Assembly: GCA_024709285.1 (NCBI GenBank)
Contig: JANJWY010000184.1
Location: forward strand, 1 to 6,286
Reading direction: 5' to 3'
Source of the DNA: Erysipelotrichaceae bacterium
GTDB lineage: Bacteria > Bacillota_I > Bacilli_A > Erysipelotrichales > Erysipelotrichaceae
DNA: 6,286 nt
The translations under genes and the position numbers were made by a program. The notes beneath the pieces are model-generated. The model did not search any database. It was not told the origin of the DNA and worked only from the letters and a program-made list of their open reading frames with translations. Below, piece after piece: positions 1 through 4,885 of the stretch (position 1 is the stretch's first letter; every line of letters starts with the position of its first letter).

Positions 1-1987
1 AATCTTCAGGATGGATATTCCCCAACATAAACCTAAACGTATTGCGGATTTTCCGATAATTCTCCGTAACCTGCTTTAAAATATCATCGGAGATACGGAC
101 ATCCGCCTGATAATCGATGGACATGGTCCACAAACGAAGAATATCCGCACCTAAGGTCGATGTTACCTTATTGGGATCAACGACATTGCCTGAAGACTTG
201 CTCATCTTTTCGCCTTTGCCATCCAAAACGAAGCCATGCGAAACCACTGCTTTATATGGAGACTGCCCGTGATAGGCTGTTCCGATGATCAGAGAACTGT
301 TAAACCAGCCCCGATACTGATCGGAACCTTCCAAATATACATCGGCCGGATATCCTTGTCCGTATGCCTGCATCGCACCGGTATGCGATGAACCCGAATC
401 AAACCAGACATCCATGATGTCCGTTTCTTTTTTAAACTCGCCATCCGCTGAATTGGGATGGGTATATCCTTCCGGAAGCAAATCCTTCGCTTCCCGCTCA
501 AACCAAATGTGTGAACCATATTCTTCGAAAAGTGCTGCCACATGATCGAATACGCGTTGTTCCATGATCGGCGTACCGTCTTGAGCATAGAAAATCGGAA
601 TCGGCACACCCCAGGCGCGCTGACGCGAAATACACCAGTCACCCCGGTCTTTGATCATGTTGTGCATGCGCAATTTACCCCAACCGGTCACCCAGTTGAC
701 ACTGTCTATTTCAGATAGCAGTTGTTCCCGGATCTTTTCAATAGAAGCAAACCATTGGGTCGTAGCCCTGAAAATTACCGGCTTTTTGGTGCGCCAGTCA
801 TGAGGATAGGAGTGAGTGATCCAACTGAAAGCAAGCAATGCCCCGTTTTGATCCAAACGTTCGACCACCAGCTTATTGGCATCATCCACAAATACGCCTT
901 GCAACCAGTCACCGGCCGATTCCATCATCTTACCATGCTCATCCACCGGACAGTAAGCTTCCAATCCGTATTTAGACCCGATGATAAAGTCATCGACCCC
1001 ATGTCCCGGAGCGGTGTGAACACACCCGGTACCGGCATCATTACTGACATGTTCGCCCAACAAAACCACTGAGGTTTTCTCAGGATACAACGGATGTTGC
1101 GTCAATATAAATTCCAAATCTTTCCCTTCAAACACACCTACGGTTTGATAGGTATCTAGTTTGAATTCTTTCATCAAACCATCCACAAATTCTTTTAAGA
1201 CAAGCAAACGCCCCTTTTCGGTAGAAACAAGCGCATACTCAAATTTTGGATTCAGTGAAATCGCCAGATTGGCCGGAATGGTCCAAGGTGTCGTGGTCCA
1301 GATGACCAGTTTATCCCCCGCCTCAAGTTTGCCTTTGCCATCAACAACGTCAAAAGCGACATAAATCGACGGAGATTTCTTGTCATGATATTCGATTTCC
1401 GCTTCTGCCAGCGCACTCTCCGAAGAAGGTGACCAGTAGACCGGTTTTAATCCTTTATAAATCAGCCCATCCATCGCCATCTTCGCAAAGATACGGATCT
1501 GATGTGCTTCGTAACTCTTGTTTAGTGTGATGTAGGGTTTGTCATAATCCGCCACGGTCCCCAATGCTTTCATATCCGCCATTTGGATGCTGACCTGATT
1601 GAGCGCATATGCCTCACACTTCTTACGGAATTCGGCCACGCTCATGGTCTTGCGGTTGACACCCTCTTTTTGAATGGCCGTTTCAATCGGCAATCCGTGA
1701 GTATCCCATCCCGGAGTAAATGGGGTGCGATAACCTGCCATAAAGTGACTGCGCACCACGACATCCTTCAATATCTTATTGAGAGCATGTCCGATATGAA
1801 TGCGGCCGTTGGCATACGGCGGACCGTCATGCAACACAAAACTCGGTGCACCCTCTCTTTTCAGTTGCATTTGCGCATACAAATCCATTTTTTCCCAGCG
1901 CAGTTGGAAATCCGGTTCCTTCTTGCTCAGATTGCCCCTCATTTCAAATTCAGTGTTGGGCATCAGTAACGTACTTTTATATTCCAT
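1..1987 (-). CDS. ileS: Isoleucyl-tRNA synthetase, 3'-truncated by window edge
   Basis: This enzyme charges tRNA-Ile with isoleucine in the cytoplasm and edits mischarged valine. The reading frame is open from ATG 1987-1985 to the left edge, giving 662 complete codons of a protein usually a little over 900 residues. What is seen: the class I signature HIGH at residues 64-67 (within PYANGRIHIGHALNK), GWDTHGLPIE just after it, the editing-domain motif WTTTPWTIPANL, a second editing motif GTGCVHTAPGHGVDDF at about 319-334, DVWFDSGSSH, and KMSKS at 594-598. All lie in one frame, so there is no frameshift in the visible part. The anticodon-binding and C-terminal zinc domains would lie beyond the window. 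The start is supported by AAAGGA at 1996-2001, eight bases upstream. The gene follows an isoleucine T-box leader and a divIVA-like gene, an arrangement known from Bacillota. The motifs and T-box point to the ordinary housekeeping enzyme. Confidence 0.98.
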   Translation of the reverse strand, partial: MEYKSTLLMPNTEFEMRGNLSKKEPDFQLRWEKMDLYAQMQLKREGAPSFVLHDGPPYANGRIHIGHALNKILKDVVVRSHFMAGYRTPFTPGWDTHGLPIETAIQKEGVNRKTMSVAEFRKKCEAYALNQVSIQMADMKALGTVADYDKPYITLNKSYEAHQIRIFAKMAMDGLIYKGLKPVYWSPSSESALAEAEIEYHDKKSPSIYVAFDVVDGKGKLEAGDKLVIWTTTPWTIPANLAISLNPKFEYALVSTEKGRLLVLKEFVDGLMKEFKLDTYQTVGVFEGKDLEFILTQHPLYPEKTSVVLLGEHVSNDAGTGCVHTAPGHGVDDFIIGSKYGLEAYCPVDEHGKMMESAGDWLQGVFVDDANKLVVERLDQNGALLAFSWITHSYPHDWRTKKPVIFRATTQWFASIEKIREQLLSEIDSVNWVTGWGKLRMHNMIKDRGDWCISRQRAWGVPIPIFYAQDGTPIMEQRVFDHVAALFEEYGSHIWFEREAKDLLPEGYTHPNSADGEFKKETDIMDVWFDSGSSHTGAMQAYGQGYPADVYLEGSDQYRGWFNSSLIIGTAYHGQSPYKAVVSHGFVLDGKGEKMSKSSGNVVDPNKVTSTLGADILRLWTMSIDYQADVRISDDILKQVTENYRKIRNTFRFMLGNIHPED

Positions 1988-2004
1988 ATTCCTGTTCCTT
2001 TCAA

Positions 2005-2184
2005 TAAAAAAACGTCCGGCTAAGGACGTGTTTACGCGGTACCACCTTAGTTCACGGAACGATCCGTGCCCTTGATGCGTTAACGCCGCCAACGTTATTT
2101 CCTACCTGTCGGAAATACGACTCCCAAGTGATATCCGATTACTTAGCACCCCGGCTTTCACCAACCGCCGGGTCTCTACTTGTG
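2005..2184 (-). promoter_or_regulatory. Isoleucine T-box leader of ileS
   Basis: This tRNA-sensing leader controls ileS transcription. Uncharged tRNA-Ile stabilises an antiterminator and charged tRNA allows termination. Seen on the minus strand: the T-box sequence AAGGTGGTACCGCG at 2048-2035, whose UGGU bulge is complementary to the ACCA end expected for tRNA-Ile. The antiterminator arms are CTAAGG (2050-2045) and CCTTAG (2025-2020), and the second overlaps the terminator's 5' arm. Stem I appears compact: base helix CAAGT (2182-2178) with ACTTG (2129-2125), upper helix CCCGGC (2172-2167) with GCCGGG (2155-2150), loop GGTTGGTGAAA. The likely specifier is ATC (Ile) at 2132-2130, just 5' of the closing strand. 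An AGTA on the 5' side fits the loop E motif of T-box specifier loops. Further hairpins are TATTTCC/GGAAATA (2117-2096) and a Stem III-like CACGGA/TCCGTG (2068-2053). Identity is very secure; the fine structure of Stem I is inferred by eye. Confidence 0.95.
2006..2029 (-). terminator. T-box-regulated intrinsic terminator before ileS
   Basis: On the minus strand, ACGTCC (2029-2024) pairs perfectly with GGACGT (2017-2012) around the loop TTAGCC, and a run of seven T follows (2012-2006). The 5' arm and loop contain CCTTAG, which alternatively pairs with CTAAGG upstream to make the antiterminator. The two folds are therefore mutually exclusive, as expected of a transcriptional T-box. The ileS ribosome binding site lies just downstream of the T run. 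Confidence 0.93.
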
Positions 2185-2186
2185 CA

Positions 2187-2675
2187 CTATAACGGCAAGT
2201 CTTGTTCACTGTCTTTCAAAAACTCCATTTTCGGAACGACCGGGATTTCCAAATCGTCGATCGAACGACTCAAAGCATCCAGTTTTTCCTTTAATTCTGA
2301 TTTCACTTCGTTGGCATCTTGCGATATTCGCGCGATTTCCACCAAAATGATCCGTGCGGTCGAAAGTGCTTCGCGCACGATTGAATCCGCATTGTTTTGT
2401 GCTGTATCAATGATCCGGTTGGCCTCTTTCAATGCCAGCCGCGCAATTTCATCCGCTGCTTTTTCACGAATGTTCAACTCACCGATGAGCGTCTGGTAAC
2501 GCTGCTTGATCAGACTGAGCTGTTGCGCCGAAGACTCTGACTGTTTCATGTATAAATCCAGCCGGCTCTTCAGATCATCCAGTTGCAAGGTCATTTGTTC
2601 GATCGTTCGGTCAACCTCAAAACGGTCATAGCCTTGTTTGAGTACTCTGAACCGATTCGTTGAAGCTTCACTCAC
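2187..2675 (-). CDS. divIVA: DivIVA-family cell division/polarity protein (divergent)
   Basis: This is a coiled-coil scaffold protein of 162 residues from the preferred start. DivIVA proteins bind curved membrane at poles and septa and recruit division partners. The N-terminal motif FRVLKQGYDRFEVDRTIEQM (residues 9-28) matches the DivIVA pattern F-x(5)-GYD-x(2)-EV-x(3)-I. It is followed by long heptad-rich helices (about 22-70 and 75-140) with KSRLDLYMKQ, then a short acidic tail. The annotated start is GTG 2675-2673, because GAGGG (2687-2683) lies seven bases upstream. A TTG two codons earlier has only one base of spacing. Position between sepF and ileS supports the assignment. Oddities: the usual N-terminal LTP-D-I segment is missing, and the F-R before GYD that contacts membrane in the Bacillus subtilis protein is K-Q here. 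A GpsB-like or merely DivIVA-domain role cannot be excluded. It probably shares the sepF promoter. Confidence 0.85.
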   Translation of the reverse strand: MSEASTNRFRVLKQGYDRFEVDRTIEQMTLQLDDLKSRLDLYMKQSESSAQQLSLIKQRYQTLIGELNIREKAADEIARLALKEANRIIDTAQNNADSIVREALSTARIILVEIARISQDANEVKSELKEKLDALSRSIDDLEIPVVPKMEFLKDSEQDLPL

Positions 2676-2682
2676 GTACAAT

Positions 2683-2687
2683 CCCTC
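2683..2687 (-). promoter_or_regulatory. Ribosome binding site that decides the divIVA start
   Basis: GAGGG on the minus strand is seven bases from GTG 2675-2673 but only one base from the in-frame TTG at 2681-2679. A nearby ATG (2689-2687) is out of frame. The GTG start is therefore preferred. Confidence 0.6.
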
Positions 2688-2698
2688 ATTTCGTTACG

Positions 2699-3094
2699 TT
2701 ATTCTTCTTCTGCATCAAAGCGGATTTCACCGCTGACACCGATATCCTGAGGTGTACACAGGATAACGTTATGACCGATCTTTTGAATCGTACCGTCAAG
2801 TGCAAACACAACACCGGTCAGAAAATCGATCGAACGCTGAGAATACTCTCTTGGCAGACGATGCAAATTGACAACAGCTGCACGCTTACCCTTCAGATGA
2901 CGGGCAACTTCTTCCGCCTCATCAAAAGAACGCGGTTCAAACAAAACCATTTTTGTATCCGCAGGAATCTTCGATATATTACGGTTCTTCGGTTTTTCAT
3001 ATTCACTGATGCGGGCTTCCTCCGCCGAAAGTTCGAGAACTTCGTCTTCTTCTACCGGGTTAATGAAATTTTTCAATTTGTCTTTGAAACTCAT
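2699..3094 (-). CDS. sepF: Cell division protein SepF
   Basis: SepF is a cytoplasmic FtsZ-binding protein that tethers and bundles Z-rings at the membrane in Gram-positive bacteria, overlapping with FtsA in function. The protein has 131 residues, somewhat shorter than the roughly 150 usual in Bacillus. Residues 1-14 (MSFKDKLKNFINPV) fit the family's amphipathic membrane-binding helix. Residues 15-45 form an acidic, flexible linker. Residues 47-126 are the SepF core, with KMVLFEPRSFDEAEEVARHLK, AAVVNLHRL, the dimer/FtsZ-binding stretch FLTGVVFALDG (91-101), and IGHNVILCTPQDIGVSGE. The start is ATG 3094-3092, with GGAGG (3106-3102) seven bases upstream. A strong promoter lies just ahead, and the divIVA-like gene starts 23 bases after the stop, so the two are probably cotranscribed. 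The usual ylmG and ylmH genes do not follow it. Confidence 0.96.
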   Translation of the reverse strand: MSFKDKLKNFINPVEEDEVLELSAEEARISEYEKPKNRNISKIPADTKMVLFEPRSFDEAEEVARHLKGKRAAVVNLHRLPREYSQRSIDFLTGVVFALDGTIQKIGHNVILCTPQDIGVSGEIRFDAEEE

Positions 3095-3117
3095 ATGATC
3101 GCCTCCACATTGAAATT

Positions 3118-3144
3118 ATTATAACATAAAAGTACACTTGTCAA
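3118..3144 (-). promoter_or_regulatory. Sigma-A-type promoter for sepF-divIVA(-ileS)
   Basis: On the minus strand a perfect -35 TTGACA (3144-3139) and a perfect -10 TATAAT (3123-3118) lie 15 bases apart. The -10 is preceded by TGT, an extended -10 motif (TGn). The 15-base spacer is shorter than the preferred 17, which the extended -10 may offset. The predicted start near 3111 leaves a short leader carrying the sepF ribosome binding site. The element sits directly after the hpf terminator, so it begins a new transcription unit. Confidence 0.8.
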
Positions 3145-3156
3145 CGAAAATTTCCC

Positions 3157-3184
3157 AATCAAAAGGGAGAATTTCTCCTCCCTT
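3157..3184 (-). terminator. Intrinsic terminator of hpf
   Basis: On the minus strand AAGGGAG (3184-3178) pairs with CTCCCTT (3169-3163) around an eight-base loop, followed by TTTTGATT. It begins four bases after the hpf stop codon and lies upstream of the sepF promoter. An alternative shifted pairing (GGAGA with TCTCC) uses the same bases. The T tract is short, so termination may be partial. Confidence 0.75.
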
Positions 3185-3188
3185 GTTA

Positions 3189-3740
3189 TTACTCTGCCGG
3201 TTCAGTCTCCAACAGACCGTATCCGCCGTCATTGCGCTTATAAACGACCGCAATCAGGTCCGACTCATTGTCTGTATAAATAAAGAATGAGTGTCCCAAC
3301 ATTTCCATGCGCATGATCGCTTCATCCAAGTCCATCCGTTGGGCAGCGATGGTCTTGGTGCGAACCGGGATTTCCTTTTCCTTAACCAAAGGTTCCTCGA
3401 CGACCGGTTCATTCTGTTTTAAGAAAGCTAAGGCCAACTTCTCTCTGTGACGTCGCGATAATCGGGTTTTTTGTCGGCGAATCTGATCTTCCAGTTTATC
3501 CATCGCCAGATCCACAGCCGCATAGAAGTCTTCATGGACGACCTCCGCGCGAAGGTAGCCGACTTTGGTCAAAATCGTGATTTCAAGTTTCAACCCTGTC
3601 GGGAACACCCGCACGACCACATTTGCCGTTGTATCTTCATCAATGTTGAAGTACTTCTCAAGAAATGAGAGCTTCTTGTCCACCCGCTGATACATCGCCT
3701 CTGTAATCGTCAAATTTTTGCCGTGAATGTTTACTCGCAT
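3189..3740 (-). CDS. hpf: Long-form ribosome hibernation promoting factor
   Basis: This ribosome-associated factor binds the 30S decoding/mRNA channel and dimerises to form inactive 100S ribosomes in slow growth or stress. The 183-residue length matches the long form (hpf/yvyD type) of Bacillota. Residues 1-98 are the S30AE/YfiA-like domain: MRVNIHGKNLTITEAM, the basic helix DKLEDQIRRQKTRLSRRHRE, and EVVHEDFYAAVDLAMDKLEDQI. Residues 100-130 are a flexible linker. Residues 131-178 are the dimerisation domain, with MDLDEAIMRMEMLGHSFFIY and the hallmark VVYKRNDGGYGLLE. The start is ATG 3740-3738 with AGGAGG (3754-3749) eight bases upstream. The gene has its own terminator and seems monocistronic. 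In many relatives hpf sits next to secA; here the flanks are a phospholipase-like gene and sepF. Confidence 0.97.
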   Translation of the reverse strand: MRVNIHGKNLTITEAMYQRVDKKLSFLEKYFNIDEDTTANVVVRVFPTGLKLEITILTKVGYLRAEVVHEDFYAAVDLAMDKLEDQIRRQKTRLSRRHREKLALAFLKQNEPVVEEPLVKEKEIPVRTKTIAAQRMDLDEAIMRMEMLGHSFFIYTDNESDLIAVVYKRNDGGYGLLETEPAE

Positions 3741-3761
3741 AACATCATCCTCCTTTTTTTA

Positions 3762-3767
3762 ATTATA
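3762..3767 (-). promoter_or_regulatory. Candidate -10 element for hpf
   Basis: A perfect TATAAT on the minus strand lies 21 bases before the hpf start, which would give a leader of about 15 bases containing the ribosome binding site. No convincing TTGACA-like -35 is seen at 16-18 bases upstream. A GGGTAT (3806-3801) resembling a sigma-B -10 is also present without a good GTTT partner. An hpf promoter is expected somewhere in 3741-3826, but the exact site is uncertain. Confidence 0.35.
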
Positions 3768-3826
3768 TGATGGTTCTTTGCGAAAAATCAGTCTTTTCTA
3801 TACCCTGATAAACTGATATACTTATA

Positions 3827-4816
3827 TTAGCGGGAAAAATCCCCGCTTTTTTCATAAATCGAATCAAAGACGACCATCTTCTTTCCGTCATTGGTACCGG
3901 TATTGAACTGTCTGTCTTGCATGACATCCGCCATCGAGACAGCTTTTTTATTGAGCATCTCATCAAAACGGATAATCGCAGACAATGCCCTCTCAACCGC
4001 CAAATCAAACAGTTCCATAAAACTCTCCGTATGTTCGGACTGCGGATCGGTCGGATTTCGCCAGATCGAATGATTTCTATTCAATACATCAAACGTTTCA
4101 TCCAACTCACCGATGACCATATGACTGGAAAACTTCCAAAAGATGTTCTTCTTCTTTTCGAATTTCTGAACCCAGTGAAACCAGCGGGTATGCGGGTCAA
4201 ACAGCACATGCAATACCCCGTAGGCATGATTCATACACTTGACTGCTTCAGTGACCTTCATTTCTTCCTTGTATACGGAAGTGAATGTCTCACTAACACC
4301 CAAAGCGATGACTTTCTTCTCAATTCCCGACAGCTTCATGAAATTCTTGGTCGGATACTGAGCAAGATCTTCCTTAAAAACTTCTTTGACCATCAGCGAA
4401 TCCAACATCGATTCAAAGCGGAAATGCCAGTATTTCGTCTTTCCCGCGATCTTACCGGAGCGGTAAAACACAAAGGGATGCGCGATCGTATCGAGCGACC
4501 AATGCGTCAGATACCCGGCAATAAATGAGGTGAAAATCGATTTTGCCTGATCGCCCAGTTCCATAGCCTTTTTGACCATGGCATCGGTAAACTCATTGAT
4601 TTTCGATCGGTGCATCATCTCACCGAACTCACCGATGCGATGATTTTCCTTCTGATCAAGCCAAGGCCAGACATTGTAATAAAATAAAAAATCCGGGCCG
4701 TTGCTGCCAAACAGGTACGCTTGCGGATATTTCGCAATCGCATCTTTGACCACTGAAACCGGTAAAAGTTTCAGCGTCTGTTGGGCCAATAGTCCGTGGG
4801 TAATCACATTGGGCAT
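3827..4816 (-). CDS. Zinc-dependent phospholipase C-family protein (cytosolic)
   Basis: This is a 329-residue protein of the zinc-dependent phospholipase C/S1-P1 nuclease-like superfamily (Pfam Zn_dep_PLPC type). The substrate is unknown; a phosphoester hydrolase is inferred. Starting MPNVITHGLLAQ, it has candidate metal ligands in the family's order: H7, D42 (in GSNGPDF), H69, H105-x3-D109-x3-H113 (in GYLTHWSLDTIAHPF), and H131-x3-E135 followed by D139 (HFRFESMLD). These parallel the H, D, H, H-x3-D, H and H-x3-E ligands of Bacillus cereus PLC. There is no signal peptide, so the processed N-terminal Trp that binds zinc in the secreted enzyme cannot form. Residues from about 170 onward are helical and poorly recognised. 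ATG 4816-4814 is preferred because AGAGG (4829-4825) lies eight bases upstream. A GTG at 4825-4823 overlaps that site and an ATG at 4822-4820 is too close. The gene follows the DUF2779 terminator, so it probably has its own weak promoter. Confidence 0.85.
   Translation of the reverse strand: MPNVITHGLLAQQTLKLLPVSVVKDAIAKYPQAYLFGSNGPDFLFYYNVWPWLDQKENHRIGEFGEMMHRSKINEFTDAMVKKAMELGDQAKSIFTSFIAGYLTHWSLDTIAHPFVFYRSGKIAGKTKYWHFRFESMLDSLMVKEVFKEDLAQYPTKNFMKLSGIEKKVIALGVSETFTSVYKEEMKVTEAVKCMNHAYGVLHVLFDPHTRWFHWVQKFEKKKNIFWKFSSHMVIGELDETFDVLNRNHSIWRNPTDPQSEHTESFMELFDLAVERALSAIIRFDEMLNKKAVSMADVMQDRQFNTGTNDGKKMVVFDSIYEKSGDFSR
3829..3852 (+). terminator. Plus-strand terminator-like hairpin at the phospholipase-like gene 3' end
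   Basis: On the + strand AGCGGG (3829-3834) pairs perfectly with CCCGCT (3842-3847), followed by TTTTTT (3847-3852). That is a textbook intrinsic terminator for + strand transcription, although no + strand gene is recognised. In the minus-strand transcript the same hairpin covers the last codons and stop of the phospholipase-like gene, but AATATAAG follows instead of a T run. It could still act as a 3'-end stabilising or weak terminating hairpin for that gene. Confidence 0.5.
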
Positions 4817-4856
4817 ACCCATCACCTCTTTATTTCATTTTAACAAAAAGAACAGT

Positions 4857-4885
4857 AAAAAGGTGAAATATACACTCATTTCACC
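4857..4885 (-). terminator. Intrinsic terminator spanning the DUF2779 gene stop codon
   Basis: On the minus strand GGTGAAAT (4885-4878) pairs perfectly with ATTTCACC (4869-4862) around an eight-base loop, followed by TTTTT (4861-4857). The stop codon TGA (4878-4876) lies at the stem-loop junction, so the 5' arm is coding sequence. An AAAAATT upstream gives some capacity for termination in the opposite direction. It separates the DUF2779 gene from the phospholipase-like gene. Confidence 0.8.

Noticed and set aside
289..642. 117-codon minus-strand open frame within ileS.
   Set aside because: It is out of frame with ileS, whose continuous frame here encodes DWCISRQRAWGVPIPIFY and DVWFDSGSSH.
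2077..2086. Ten-base palindrome GCGTTAACGC as an operator.
   Set aside because: It lies inside the T-box leader between the Stem II-like and Stem III-like helices and is better explained as part of the RNA structure.
2186..2215. Possible ileS promoter AAGACA-18-TATAGT overlapping the divIVA stop codon.
   Set aside because: The -35 matches only four of six bases. A start 6-9 bases downstream of the -10 would fall inside the 5' strand of the proposed Stem I base helix, truncating the T-box. Kept only as a possibility for mapping.
2660..3124. + strand open frame of 154 codons across sepF.
   Set aside because: It is antisense to sepF and covers its promoter region. No supporting motif or ribosome binding site was seen.
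3917..4528. 203-codon open frame on the + strand.
   Set aside because: It lies wholly antisense to the phospholipase-like gene, whose metal-ligand motifs are clearly conserved. It has no recognisable motif or ribosome binding site, so it is a shadow frame.
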